A DNA stretch of 64,000 nucleotides from Vombatus ursinus (Eukaryota > Chordata > Mammalia > Diprotodontia > Vombatidae), in contig NW_020954556.1 of NCBI RefSeq assembly GCF_900497805.2, positions 33,589,843 to 33,653,842 of the forward strand, in the 5' to 3' direction. The notes beneath the pieces are model-generated. The model was not told the origin of the DNA, ran no database searches, and saw only the letters and a list, made by a program, of their open reading frames with translations. This document shows positions 10,355 to 21,628 of this stretch, piece after piece. Made by a program: the position numbers and the translations under genes. Each line of letters begins with the position of its first letter. Position 1 is the first letter of the stretch.

Positions 10355-10945
10355 TCGCTATGTTGCACTCAAAACTTACTATCTCTAGAGTATTGCGTTC
10401 CATTCTGGGCCACCTATTTTAGAAACAACATTGATGGATTAGGCTGCAGGGCTGAGAAACTAGAAATGTGTTCTGTGAAGTTTGGATTCAATCAAAGGGC
10501 TGTTCTTGAGGACCTAGAGTGCTACATGTGGCCTTGTGGCTGCAGGTTCCCCACCCTTGGATTAGAGAGTAGACAGATGAAGGCCCCCAGCAAGGGGAAG
10601 AACCTTAAAATCATGCCATAGAAGGATTAATTTAAACTTTTAGAGGGAAGAAGAGAAGTTTGGGAGAGGGAGGCATGGAACTGATAGCTTCTTTTAAGAG
10701 GTGCCACATAGAACAGCAATGGTTGGAAGCTAAAATGAGGTTGATTAGCTTGATGTAAGGGAAGACTTCCTGACAATGAGAGCCATCCAAAAATGGAATG
10801 GAATCCCTTTTTATACTGGAGATCTTCAAATCCAAACTGAATAACCGCTTATTAGGGGAATTGTAAGGGGAATTCTTGTTCAGACACAGATTGGATGAAA
10901 AAAACAATAAAGTCTCTTGCAATTATGAAATTCTTTGGTTCTGTG
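10355..10945 (+). mobile_element. CR1/L3-type LINE 3' end, sense, split by a hAT MITE
   Basis: GTATTGCGTTCCATTCTGGG, then after the MITE GAAGACTTCCTGACAATGAG, GCCATCCAAAAATGGAATGG and TTCTTTGGTTCTGTGA follow the order of the CR1-like 3' region also seen at 13210-13700. The ORF2 end and 3' tail are both degraded. Confidence 0.68.
10446..10559. mobile_element. hAT-type MITE, internally deleted copy inside CR1
   Basis: It shares TGTGAAGTTTGGATTCAATC, GAGGACCTAGAGTG, CTACATGTGGCCTTGTGGCT and CAGGTTCCCCACCC with the right arm of the MITE at 8997. Most of the left arm is missing, leaving 114 bp. GATTAG occurs on both sides and may be part of the target duplication. Confidence 0.7.
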
Positions 10946-10948
10946 ATT

Positions 10949-11230
10949 TTATCAGTCAGTAACATTTATTAAACACCTACTATGTGCCAGTCACTGTGCT
11001 AAGAACTGGGAATTTTGGGATTACCTTTATTATTTCTGTCCTCACTATGCTATAATTGAGAACATCTTATATTTGGGATTCAGGGCTAGAAGCAATACGA
11101 TACTGGTTTTACCTTGGTCTTTGGGCCCTTGGCAATAATAACAACAAACAACGGTAACAAAACAATAGCTAACATTAACACAGCATTTTAAAGTTTGCAA
11201 AGCACTTAACCTGTATTCTTTCATGTGATA
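10949..11230 (-). mobile_element. L2 3'-end scrap followed by THER/MIR scrap, antisense
   Basis: AACATTTATTAAACACCTAC and GTGCCAGTCACTGTGCTAAG are the reversed L2 terminus (10949-11030). AATAGCTAACATTAACACAG and AAAGTTTGCAAAGCACTTAA (11115-11230) are a THER-type fragment. Confidence 0.55.
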
Positions 11231-11519
11231 CTGATTCATTCAGAGAAGGATTCCAGACACTTTCTTTCTCCTTTAGCCTCCAGCTTCTTCTCCTTGATTT
11301 TCAGGATGGAGAATCCAGAGTCCCCATAGAATTGCTTAGTTTCTTCTGCTCCTCTTATGTTTCATCACCTGCTAAATAGTAGTTACTTCTGTTCTGCCTT
11401 CACTTCACACATTTGATGGAGGAAGTCAGGAAGTTAATAGAACTTTAAAATTAGTGCTTTACAAGCCTTTCCACCTCCACCCCTCATTTATGAAAAATGT
11501 GCTTGATACTTAAACACTT

Positions 11520-12345
11520 TGGGAGGTTTATATAAGTCTGACTATGTCACTCTCAATAAATTTTATTTTTCCTCCAAGATCAAATATGAAATCCTCCATG
11601 GGGTATTCCAAGCCCTTCATAATCTTTCCCTGTCGTACATTTCTAGGTCTCTTACACTTTACTCCCTTCCCCATACTCTATGATCCAATTCACGTCGTCG
11701 TTGTTTTTCAGTCATGTCCAACTCTTAGTGATCCTGTTTGGGGTTTTCTTGGCAAAGATACTGGAGTGGTTTGCCATCTCCTTCTCTAGTTCATTTTACA
11801 GATAAAGAAACTGAGGCAAACAGGGTCAAATGATTTGCCCAAGGTCATATACCTAGTAAGTGTCTGAGGTCAGATTTGAACTTGGGAAGATGAGTCTTTC
11901 TGACTCCAAGCCCAGCACTCTATCCACTGTGCCACCTTGCTGCCCATAATTATACTAATCTCCTTGCTGTTGCTCACAGAAGGTACTCAACCTCCCAATG
12001 TCAAGAATTTTCATCGGCTATCTCTCATACTTGGAATGCTCTCCTACCCCATCTCTTCCTCTTGACTTCCCTGGCTTCTTTCAGTTCACAGCTAAAATTC
12101 CACCTTCTGTAAGAAGCCTTTTCTGGTCCTCCTAAGTGCTCACATTGCCTCTGCAGTTACCTCCAATTTACTCTGTATCCTATACATAGTTATTTGTATG
12201 TTGTCTCATTGTCCAATTGGAATATGAGCTACTTGAGGGCAGGGACTGTTTTTGTCTTTCTCAGAATCCTCAGTGATTAGTACAGTGTCTAGAATATAGT
12301 AGATGCTTAATAAATGTTTGCCGACCACTCACTGATTGATTTCAT
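11520..12345 (+). mobile_element. L2 LINE ORF2 C-terminus and 3' end, sense, split by MAR1
   Basis: In sense orientation: AAGATCAAATATGAAATCCT and CAAGCCCTTCATAATCTTTC (IKYEI...QALHNL in translation), then after the SINE TTGGAATGCTCTCCTACCCC, ACAGCTAAAATTCCACCTTC, GAGGGCAGGGACTGTTTTTG and ATGCTTAATAAATGTTTG. This order links the many antisense L2 pieces of the window to one family and ends in the classic L2 terminus. Confidence 0.82.
11693..11946 (-). mobile_element. MAR1-like CORE-SINE inside L2, antisense
   Basis: GTTTTTCAGTCATGTCCAAC, GGGGTTTTCTTGGCAAAGAT, CTGGAGTGGTTTGCCATCTC, the tRNA-like part ending CACTGTGCCACCTTGCTGCC. It interrupts the L2 ORF2 end and is therefore younger than that L2 copy. 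Confidence 0.87.
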
Positions 12346-12450
12346 CAATGTGGACAGTCCATCTGCTTGTTTGCATTACAACACATCCATCTCTTCTCTC
12401 TGTGATTCTTGCCCAAATTCTCCCATCGATCTTCCATAGAAGAGTCTTTT

Positions 12451-12598
12451 TTTTTTCTTTTTTTGGTGAGGCAATTGGGGTTAAGTGACTTGCCCAGAGT
12501 CGCACAGCTAGTGTTTATGTGTCTGAGGCTGGATTTGAGCTCAGGTCCTCCTGACTCCAGGGCTGGTGCTCCATCCACTATGCCACCTAGATGCCTCT
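12451..12598 (-). mobile_element. WSINE1-like SINE, antisense, perfect 12-bp target duplication
   Basis: T-rich tail, AGGCAATTGGGGTTAAGTGA, CAGAGTCGCACAGCTAGTG, GAGCTCAGGTCCTCCTGACT, ending TGCCACCTAGATGCC. GAAGAGTCTTTT flanks both sides (12439-12450 and 12599-12610), so both ends are present. The short tRNA/CORE body with a plain A tail (T tail here) fits the L1-dependent type, unlike MAR1. Confidence 0.88.
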
Positions 12599-12610
12599 GA
12601 AGAGTCTTTT

Positions 12611-13023
12611 TAAGGATTGGTATGGTGGAGTGGTTTGGGATCATAAAAAATACTGTGCAGTTTCTCAAGTGCAAGGCAGCCTGGTCATCTCCTTCTATTC
12701 AATTCCAGATGCAGCTCATTGTCCATGTCTACTTAATAATGATCAACAATTATACTGAACTTGACCTGATTTCTAAGAACTGGTAGATGTCTTATATCTC
12801 AATTCTACATAAGACAGATCCCTGTATTTTAATGACCTTTCTTTTTACCTGTTTGAAATAACTACCTCTGTATACCAAAAAGTATAGAATGTTACAATGA
12901 GTATAGATAATATATTTACATAAGAGAAAAGAAGCATGCTTCCTCTGATGTCTCCCATTATTTTATGAAGATTTCAGTTTGCAAATGTAACTCTTCAAAG
13001 ACTTTCATTTCCTTTTGGGCAAA
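12611..13023. other. No gene or known repeat recognised
   Basis: AT-rich sequence without a diagnosable element or coding signal. Confidence 0.4.
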
Positions 13024-13200
13024 TACAATAATGATAACTAATGTTTACATAATGCTTTAAAATTTTCAAAACATTTTTTATTCTTTTGAAGTAGGTAGTA
13101 CAAATGGTATTGTCTCAACTTTACAGGGGAAGAAACTGAGGCTCAGAAAGATGGAGTTACATAGTATCTGGGACTAGCGAGGTGGTAGTCCCTCTGTAGT
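13024..13200 (-). mobile_element. THER/MIR-like CORE-SINE, antisense
   Basis: AACTAATGTTTACATAATGC, TTTACAGGGGAAGAAACTGA, GGCTCAGAAAGATGGAG follow the reversed THER order (atttat.tag, tttacag.tgag.aaactga). The distal part is lost or diverged. Confidence 0.6.
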
Positions 13201-13209
13201 CTATCCTGC

Positions 13210-13700
13210 TCAAACCACATCTAAAGTATTATATTACCTCTGTATACCATGTATTAGGAAGGACATTGGAGAGCATCCAGAGGAATGCAACCAGCATTGT
13301 GAAGGACCTTGACTTCCTGCCATGTGAAAACTGATTGAAGGAACTGGAAATGTTTAGCCTGGAGCAGGGGAGACTTGAAAGGCAGGAAGGGAGTGGGGTA
13401 TAATAACCATCTTCAAATATTTGAAAGGCTATCATTTGGAAAGGGATTAGACTTGCTTAATTTGGCCCCAGAGGGCAGAATCAGGACCAATTGGTAGATG
13501 TTGCAAAGAAGCAAATTTAGGCCAAATGTAAAGGAAATCTTTCTAACCATTAGAGCTGCCTCAGATTTTAAAAGGGTTTCCCCTTCGCTGGAGGCCTTCA
13601 AACAAAAGCTAAATGGTCACTTGTCAGGTATGTTGTAGAGATTCATGTTTAGGTATGGGTTAGATTAAAATGACCTTTTAGGTTCCTTCGAACTCTGACA
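13210..13700 (+). mobile_element. CR1/L3-type LINE 3' end, sense
   Basis: GGACATTGGAGAGCATCCAG, GGAACTGGAAATGTTTAGCC, TCAAATATTTGAAAGGCTAT, TTTGGCCCCAGAGGGCAGAA, GGAGGCCTTCAAACAAAAGC and the end GTTCCTTCGAACTCTGA. These blocks and their order are characteristic of the CR1-like 3' region conserved across amniotes. It is a truncated, non-coding remnant. Confidence 0.8.
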
Positions 13701-14400
13701 TTTATTGATAGTGTGAATTGTGCAAGATGGAGTTGCCAGTTAGTGGGAGAGCCAGGTCTGTAACCCATACTATCTGACTCTAAGGCCACTATGCCATATT
13801 GCTTCAATATTGTGTAAACTGTTACTAGGTGTACATCGATGCTCTGAGTATGGGCATATAGCCCAAACATCTTATAGATATGATCCAATGAATTAAAAGG
13901 CTCTATAGAATACTTTTCTAATAATCAAAATTTGGATTATTGAATTGCAATAATAATTGACATTTATATAATGCTTTAAAATTTGCAAAGTACTTTAATG
14001 CAATATCTCATTAGAAATGTAATTTTTATTAAAACAAATATGTGTAAATATTATATTTAATAATAATATATAATTTAAATCAAGATTTAGGGGATTATAA
14101 ATAGCCATCTATAATTCAGTATCTTAGAAATTCATTCTGAACAGCCACTCAAAATGAGAGGGCATGGATGGACTATTATTTTCACCAAAGGAGATAACAC
14201 CTAAATTGATGAGCTTACAAAACCACTGAAATGTTGAAGTCTTTATTGAATGTTCTCTGGACTTCACATTAGGAAACTAGGGTTTGATTCCCAGCTTTTC
14301 TACTAGCCAGAACTTGCATATATGCTTTTCTTCTCTGAGTTTTAATTTCTTTATCTGTAATTTTGGGGGGAGTTGATTGAGATCAGTAATGCCCAATTCA
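13701..14400. mobile_element. MIR/THER fragments of both orientations
   Basis: A reversed SINE end lies at about 13725-13815 (GCCAGGTCTGTAACCCATAC). A THER head lies at about 13945-14020 (ATAATAATTGACATTTATAT, ATGCTTTAAAATTTGCAAAG). A sense MIR lies at about 14232-14380 (CTAGGGTTTGATTCCCAGCT, ATTTCTTTATCTGTAA). All are short and diverged. Confidence 0.45.
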
Positions 14401-15687
14401 AATAGATTGTTTTGCTGCTTAATGATTTTTCTTCCTGTCTATATTGGACTACAAGAGAAGAATGAGGGAAAAATACTTGGAAGGACAAATATGGCCTCTT
14501 CTCTGCTGAGTTGTAAACAAGATACAAGTCATAACTCTTTTTGTTTGAATGAATAGCAGTAAGATCCATCACATTTTTCAGCAATCTCATTCTACTTGAG
14601 TTGGAGATCACTGATCTCATCCAATCCCACCTGCTTGTTTAAAAATCTCATGAGGTTCTTTTTAAAAAAAAATCAGATTTCCTTGATATCTAACTTTTAA
14701 GGCTTTGTTTGCCATTCCACTGCAGAGGTCTAACTTTAAAATCTTACTTTGAAAAATTAATTATTTGACCTACACACTATTGGCCTTTTTATACCTAATG
14801 GTACCTTGAAGTTCTTACAGCATGACCTATAACACAAACTGTATATTGTTATGTTAACTGTACTTAGTGTTTATTATAATGCTTTGATGGATCTGTGATC
14901 TCATCCACATAAGTACTCCCTCCTGTGGTACAGATTGTGACCCATTCTTGCCTTCTCCTACTCAATTCATGTTTATGTCCTCATATAAGTCCTATACAAA
15001 GGTATACTTTGAGCATACTGTGGCCCTTTTTCTAATTTCTTGACATTGCAAGGGTGCCAAAGGATAAACAGACTATCCATTTGTCTTTGTGTTCTTTATA
15101 TGAAAAGGACATCTCCTTTTTGATGATACATATGTCTTTGTATATATTTTTATATATGATATATTAGAACATATATTTATTATATATATATTATATATTA
15201 GAAATATATATTAGAAGTAGAATAGGATATGTGTGTATGTGTATACATACATACATAATCTCCTTATTCTACTTGTTATATATGTCCTTATTCTACTTCT
15301 CCTGTTTTTGGAAGCCTGCCTATTCCCTTCTCACACACTTATCCAGGATGACCTCATACATGTACAGATTATTCTCAAAAAGATTTTATAGATTTAGAAA
15401 TCAGGCATATAAGCCAGTGAATATTATCATTTTATGTTACCTTTTTGAGCAATAATGTCTGTTTTTTTCCCCCTCAAGTGTTTGGTATCATCTCCTTTTT
15501 CAGAAACCATGGGAAACTATTATTCATTAAAATTATATCACTTTTATCATTGATCTTCCTTTCAGTAAATTTCACCTAAAATGTCTGATTTTCCCATCTT
15601 TATTTTATTTAAAGTCATTTCTACTTCTTCACATAGCATATCAGGAGCAAGTTTCTCTTAGAGTCTAAACATGGTGGCATTACTGTC

Positions 15688-15715
<28 letters not shown>
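15688..15715. repeat. (TA)n microsatellite
   Basis: Fourteen TA units interrupt the RT remnant of the RTE copy. Confidence 0.95.
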
Positions 15716-15723
<8 letters not shown>

Positions 15724-15914
15724 TTTGTGGAAATCTTTCAGGTCTTTACCATTTTTACGTATTCATTTTCTTCCTTCCAGTTTCATGCTTAAATGTTCTC
15801 AGGTTGGTATGGCTTAATTGAATCTTTCACCAATATTTCTGTAAATTTATTTTCCCTTCATTATTTATCTTTGTTTTATGAAATGATATTGCTGATAACT
15901 TTCCACTACCTACA

Positions 15915-16110
15915 TAGAATCATAGATATAAAGCTGGAAGAGTGGTCACACATCATCAAGCTAAACCCACTCATTTTAAGAATGGGAAAACTAAAGCCTA
16001 GGGAGGTTGAGAGACTTGCCAATGGTCACATAAAGAATAAGGGTCCAAGGTGATATTTGAACACAGGTTTTCATGATGCCAAACACTGTATCATTTATCA
16101 CTCTCTTTTA
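15915..16110 (-). mobile_element. MIR-like CORE-SINE inside RTE, antisense
   Basis: AGAATCATAGATATAAAGCT, CTCATTTTAAGAATGGGAAA, GTTGAGAGACTTGCCAATGG, TTTGAACACAGGTTTTCATG. The order matches a marsupial MIR-type SINE that begins (in reverse) with GAATCATAGA...CTGGAAG. Confidence 0.65.
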
Positions 16111-16494
16111 TAAAAATTTTTATAAATAAATTTATATTCTAAATTGTTCTTTCTCTTGACTCCTATCTCTGTCCACTTGGCAAGGAGTTCAAATATTTGT
16201 TGGTTGAGATAACAGCTAGGTTTTATTGGTCTCCTCATTGTGGTGATTGATTTCATAGGGTGAGGTTCCTAAGAAAATGATGATAAAAAAATCTGTGTCA
16301 ATGTCTGCTCCTTTATCCATCCCTTCTTTTTAATTAACAGCTTGTTTAAATAGGTTGTATTGGCATCATTAAACTGGACATCATATCATATTCTAATTTG
16401 GTATCAATTTTTGTCTTTGCTCTAGAAAGTTAATGATTTGACTGTATACAGACAGAAAATTTGGAAATAACTTACTTATCAATAACCACATACC

Positions 16495-16695
16495 CACAAG
16501 ATCTAGAGTTAGAAAGAATCTTAAATTCCATCTTGTTCAACTCCTTCATTTTACAAATGAGGAAATAGAAGCCTGAAGAGATTAAGTGACTTGTCAAAGC
16601 TCACACAGGTAGTAAGTGTCAGAGAAACGATATGAACTCAGGTCCTCTGACTCTATAGTCTGTGTTTTTCTCATTGTACTGCAAAGCTTCCCAAT
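16495..16695 (-). mobile_element. MIR-like CORE-SINE inside RTE, antisense
   Basis: TCATTTTACAAATGAGGAAA, GATTAAGTGACTTGTCAAAG, CTCACACAGGTAGTAAGTGT, ATGAACTCAGGTCCTCTGAC. It is the same type as 15915-16110 and 43877-44085. Confidence 0.75.
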
Positions 16696-17080
16696 AATTT
16701 CTTGTCTCTTAGAATAGAATCAGTTTTATATTGAATACTTCCTTACTCTCTTCCTGAAGGAAGTATTCATGATATATGTAGTGTGAAGCTTTTTCACAGT
16801 CTACAAGCATTTAGCTTCTCTTGTTTCTTACTCCTGAACTATGTTTTCTAGCATATTTTTTGTCATCCTCCTCTGTGTTCACCTTTACACTGAAGTCACT
16901 GAGTATTAAAGAATACAATGATTTAGTTTGGATCATATTACTGAGATCTTCATAGAATTTGTTTGCTTTCTAATCTTCTGAAACAGGTAATGGTACATAA
17001 GACATAAGTAGCAGAAGCAATTATCTTCATGGTAGATAATTATTTTTGTTTTTGTTCTTTAACAGCATAATCTGAACACT

Positions 17081-17206
17081 GATATATATATATACACATA
17101 TATACATATATACATATGTATGTGTGTATATATGTGTGTGTATATATCTATATATCTGTCTAGATCTACATCTATCTCTCTCTCTATATATATAGAGTGA
17201 GAGAAT

Positions 17207-17256
<50 letters not shown>
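17081..17256. repeat. Compound TA/TG/GA microsatellite
   Basis: A TA/CA/TG tract (17081-17150), a CT/TA tract, then an uninterrupted GA run to 17256. Open frames here (long SLSLSL runs) are artefacts of the repeat. Confidence 0.95.
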
Positions 17257-17259
<3 letters not shown>

Positions 17260-17439
17260 TCCTATTAACTTATTATGTTTCTTGCCCTTTGGCACATGAT
17301 AGAACCAACTCTTTTTTTTTTTTTTTGTTTCATCAAGGAGAACCTTTGAGTCATTTCTCCATTCATGTGTAACTTTTGTCTTCTGGTTTCATTTGCAATG
17401 AGAATATCAAGATCAATATGACTTAGTTTCTCTAATCTA

Positions 17440-17632
17440 GGGATTCTTAAGTGAGGGTCAGTGAACTATTTTAAAAAAAATATTTTGATGATTTTCTATA
17501 TAATTGGGTTCTTTTGTAATGTTATAAGTTTTATTTAATGCATTTAAAAATATTCTGCAAAGGGATCTGTAGTTTTCCCTAGTCTGACAGAGAGGTCCCT
17601 GACACTAAAAATGGTTAAGAAGCCTTGTCTAA
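17440..17632 (+). mobile_element. hAT-type non-autonomous DNA transposon, sense
   Basis: Left end TAGGGATTCTTAAGTGAGGG, internal ATAATTGGGTTCTTTTGTAA and TTTATTTAATGCATTTAAAA, right end TGGTTAAGAAGCCTTG. It is the same family as 5508-5705 (reversed) and 51098-51332. Confidence 0.65.
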
Positions 17633-18567
17633 TTAGTCTACTTGTTAGTCACTGAATAAGAATCTAACCTTTAGCGTACCAACAATTAAATTAATGTTAA
17701 TAGATCATTTAACTCTCTGTAGATTTCTGAAACTCTCCCACTATTACTGTGGAAGTGAAAGGTAGAGAGAGGAGCCCTGTATGATACAGAGCCATTTTTG
17801 TATTTTTATTTGTATCGTGGGTTACCACGGCCAAAAATCTCAACACTAAGTGGCCAGCCTAACAGTTAAGAGTATCTCTGAATTTTGCTAGACCATCTTC
17901 AGAAAGCAGATATAGTTGGCTTCTGGGACTATACACATTCTTGAAGCCTTTCCAGTATGACAGAATCAGCTTGATTTTGTGCTCTTCTGGTATGAATGTG
18001 AAGAATTCAGGGTCTTCTCCACAACATGATAAGGCTTTGGAGTAGGACTTTGTAGAGGTATATATGACAAATGCTTAATATATAGTTGCTGATATATTTG
18101 GAACTGGGAGTTACTAAAAACCAACTGACAGTAGAATTTAACTTTGTAAAAAAAAAAACAACTTAGCACCTAGCTACAACTTTTACTATAATCTGATAAT
18201 TATTTTAGTAGAATATATGTGGTAGTCACTATTTTATACATAACTTTCATAATCAAAAAGGATCAAAATGTTGAATAATGTATGGTTTAATCGAGTACAT
18301 GGTAATTGGCTAATATAATTTTATATATTTTTTAATTGAATAAATTAGAAATAAGGTTTTTTATTATTAAAGACTATCTTGGATATAATTGCTTCTATAT
18401 GGATAACTCTGAATTTAATCTACTTTCAAACATTTCTATTCTTTATTTTTCTCTATTAGATTTCTAATGTTGTTTTGAAAAATTTAATGCATAATTACTG
18501 GCAACATGCTATTATTTGGGGGTTCCAAAATTTTTTGCACAGTACAAGTCTAATTTCATTTCTGTCC
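17633..18567. other. No gene or known repeat recognised
   Basis: AT-rich sequence with no domain, SINE or LINE motif that I can place. Confidence 0.4.
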
Positions 18568-18705
18568 ATTCATTCAATAAATATTTATTTAAAACTTACC
18601 ATGTTTAAGAAACCTATTTGGCAATGGGAAAGATGCAAATTCAAATAAGATACAGTTCCTATCCTAAAAGAACTTATTTAGTAGCTGTAGTATAAGAGTT
18701 ACAGC

Positions 18706-18975
18706 AGGAGGAAAGGGAATAAGCATTTTATGTAGTATCTACTATGTGCTGGGCACTGTGCTAAACACATTAGAAATATCATCTCATTTGATCCTCCCAA
18801 CAACAATGAGATGTAGGTACCGTTATTATTTTGAAATTGAGGAAACTGAGGCAAACTGAGATTAAGTGATTTGCTCAAGGTCACATAGCTAGTAAGAGTC
18901 TGAGGCTGGATTTGAACTCATGTCTTCCTAACTCCAGGCCCAGTGCTCTCTCCACTGTTCACCTGGCTGTTATAC
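18706..18975 (-). mobile_element. THER/MIR-like CORE-SINE, near full length, antisense
   Basis: ATCTACTATGTGCTGGGCAC, ATCTCATTTGATCCTCCCAA, GAGGAAACTGAGGCAAACTG, TCACATAGCTAGTAAGAGTC, GATTTGAACTCATGTCTTCC, CAGTGCTCTCTCCACTG. It is inserted in L2. Confidence 0.82.
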
Positions 18976-19399
18976 TACAAATGAACATAATACAAAATAT
19001 AAGTGCACAAAAGAGGTACAAACAAGAGGAAATGAAAGTTCATAAGTAAGAAAGACTACTTCTAGCTACAGGCATCAAAGGATATTTCTTCATGAAGAAA
19101 ACAGTATTAAAATAGGCAATTTCTACAGGTAGAGTCAGGGTCAAGAGTATTTCAAGCGCAGAGAATACCATGAACAAAGGAACAGAAATGGTAAAGTGGT
19201 GGCAAATGTTCAAAGGACAACAAAAGTACAGTTTGATTTGAACATATAGTATATAAGGGGTTAAACCTAGGAAGAAATTCTGGAGCCAGAGAGTAGATAG
19301 CCCTGAAAACTAAACTTAAGAGTTTAGATGTTATTTGTTAGTTTAATAACAAATTGATGATAATAATAATAATGTTGGTTAATGATTTTGGGGTAGTTA

Positions 19400-19645
19400 G
19401 GTAACACTAAATGACAGCTCAGCAGACTGGATCTCAGAGACTTGGTCTTGGAATTGAGGAAAATCTTAATTATAGTCCCTCCTCTGACATAGAGACCAGG
19501 TCAAGTTGCTTAACTTCTCCATGCCCTACGCAATTCTCTTTAGAATATGAGCTTCAGAGATGATGCCTACCTGCATTGATAGAGGGAATTTCTTCATCTA
19601 GGAGATCCATATATCAATGATATCATAGATACAGTTTCATTCCCT
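19400..19645 (+). mobile_element. MON1-like CORE-SINE, sense, inside L2
   Basis: GTTGCTTAACTTCTCCATGC, CTACGCAATTCTCTTTAGAA, ACCTGCATTGATAGAGGGAA, then CCATATATCAATGATATCAT. This tail (gca.tggtagagggaatttc...ccaatgaaatca) distinguishes the family from MAR1. Antisense copies lie at 52690 and 60565. Confidence 0.6.
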
Positions 19646-20334
19646 ACCCTTAAGTTATACAAGCAGAGCTGTGTATCAGGAAGATTAATTTGTAATCAGT
19701 GTATTGGACAGATTTAAAAGGGAAGATATTAGAGGCCAGCAGACAAGTTAGGGTGATATAGCAATAAATTAGGTAAAAAGTGAAAAAGACTAGTACTAGG
19801 GTGTGTTTGGATGGGAGAGATAGAAAGGAAGAGACAAATTTGTGCAATAATATGGCTATAGAATCAGCAGGATTTTATAACTAATTGTATATAGGGACTA
19901 AGGAATAAGGAGTTGAAAATGACTGTAATTACTGATTCATTTATCTAGTGATAAAGCAGAAATTTTAAGGTATATGTTTAGATCTGAAAACTAAATCAAA
20001 ACCACTGGAATTTCCTTATGCATGGGTCTATTCTGATTTAATGTTATGTGCTTTTAAAAATATAAAAAAAACCACAATTTTGATCAAAATGTATTCTTAG
20101 ACATTGGAAAATAATTTGAAACCTTGAAACACCTAAAGAGCAATGTTATTTGGTAATTCAAATTCAAATTGAATAAACATTTGCCTAGGACCTACATTGT
20201 ACAGAGCAATGCTATAGATTCTAGGGGAGAAACAAAGTTTAGATAAGAAATGGTCCTTTACTAACTGTTTCATATAATACAGAAATATAGTACCATGTAA
20301 CACAAAATATTATATGATATTGTAATAGGTAACT

Positions 20335-20940
20335 TTTCCCCTTCCTTGTCCCAGTTTACCCATCACTCACATTCCAATGGGTACCCAAAGATTCAGAAGA
20401 AGCTGTGCAAAGGGAACCCTTTCTTTCCCCTTTCCTAAACCTTATTGCCCAGTTTCTACCAGGCCCAATTCTATATCTATTGGAGGTAATCAAGAGCCCT
20501 ACTCTATTTTGAACATTGGGCTCAGGGCCTCTACCCAAAACTTATTGGTTGGGAATATGGTCACTCATACTTATTCAGAATCACTAACAATAATCTTTCC
20601 AGGAAGATATGGCATTTAAGGTCTTATTATCTGCACTGGCATTGTTCCCCAATGTCCATATGACCTTACCATCTGCCTACCACTATGCCCTTTGTACTCC
20701 TGGCTGTCTTACCTAACATTTCAACTTAAGGACTCCCAGGCCTTCTCATCTACCGTGGCCCTGTAACCTGAGAACCACTGAACTTTCCCATATGCTATGA
20801 AATTGATGCTGCCTATATGTGTTATCTCCCCTTATTAGAATGTAAATTCCTTGGGAAGTAGAACTGTCTCATTTTTTCTATTTGTATTACCAGTGCTTTA
20901 TATGTAGCAACCACTAGCTAAATGCTTTTTTATTCCATTC
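20335..20940 (+). mobile_element. L2-like 3' end, sense, with unplaced 5' part
   Basis: The last 120 bases (GAATGTAAATTCCTTGGGAA, ATGTAGCAACCACTAGCTAA) read as an L2-type terminus. The first 300 bases are not assignable and could be another retroelement. The block interrupts an antisense L2. Confidence 0.4.
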
Positions 20941-21105
20941 TATAGTATGCACAAAACAAAATGCTATGTGAGGATCCAAGAGAACATTGTTAATGATAGA
21001 AGAATGAGAGATGTAGCTCTTGGAAGAAGTATTTGAGTTGAATTTTAGAGGATGGGTAATAATTTATCAGGCTGAGGGAGGGTGGGCATTATTAAAAGAC
21101 ATTAT

Positions 21106-21628
21106 AAATAATATCAAACAACAGTGCAACTGATTAAACCAGCTTTGTAACTACTTACACTTAAGTAAATGAGCTCAAACACAAAAATGTTATAATAACT
21201 TTTAAATCACCCTAATGTGATTCTTTGTGCATTAATTCCCATTTACTTTACCTCTTATGTGGTCATAGTGTGTACCCTGTTTTTATGGTTCTAATTTTTG
21301 TTTTTACAGTACATTACTTCACAATAATCTTTTATATTACCTTATATTCCTCAGACTTGTTCTTAATTGAATTGTGGCATTTCCTTATATCAATACGCCA
21401 CAATTTGTTAAAATAATTCCTTCTTGTTAGATATTTAACCTGATTCCAATTTTTATAATGACAAATAATGCTGCTGTAAAAATATTATAATAGTCTCTTT
21501 TTATATTTTTAGGGAATGTGCTCAACAACAGAATTGCTGTGTCAAAGAGCTTTCTAACTTTTACTGTTTACTGCCACATATTTGTAAAAGAAAAAAAATT
21601 CTAATAATTTGCAATTTTACCAGCAATG
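21106..21628 (-). mobile_element. L1 LINE 3' region, antisense, old
   Basis: ACAAATAATGCTGCTGTAAA, AACAGAATTGCTGTGTCAAA and ATTTTACCAGCAATGCATGA parallel the reversed L1 ORF2 end (aataatgctgct, attgctgggtcaaag, ccaacaatgcat). It is nested in L2. Confidence 0.65.

Larger units (their letters stand above)
14830..17430 (-). mobile_element. RTE/BovB-like LINE (type II), antisense, EN to 3' UTR
   Basis: The minus strand, reading down from 17430, gives an endonuclease segment (MKIIASATYV, KQILxRSQ, SGVRNKR) around 17000-16770. Lower down it gives reverse transcriptase text around 15650-15290: KKTDIIAQKGNIK, then IYKIFLRIICTCMRSSW, corresponding to the RT stretch KGD..NYRPI.LLS..YKIF in the family. 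At the low-coordinate end, 14887-14930 contains ATCTGTGATCTCATCCACAT, a 3'-UTR block shared with the copy at 32230. Stops and shifts are abundant. Two CORE-SINEs and two microsatellites lie inside it. Family assignment rests on motif order and not on an alignment. Confidence 0.65.
18568..20090 (-). mobile_element. L2 LINE, antisense, interrupted by two SINEs
   Basis: Reversed L2 terminus CATTCAATAAATATTTATTT (18568-18700), then after a THER insertion the ORF2 end (CACAAAAGAGGTACAAACAA onward to about 19370). After a MON1 insertion it continues as GGCCAGCAGACAAGTTAGGG...AGAATCAGCAGGATTTTATA. The continuity of L2 order across both insertions supports a single old copy. Confidence 0.62.

Noticed and set aside
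17059-17295. Frame with a long SLSLSL run
   Set aside because: It is a translation of the GA/CT microsatellite inside the RTE copy.
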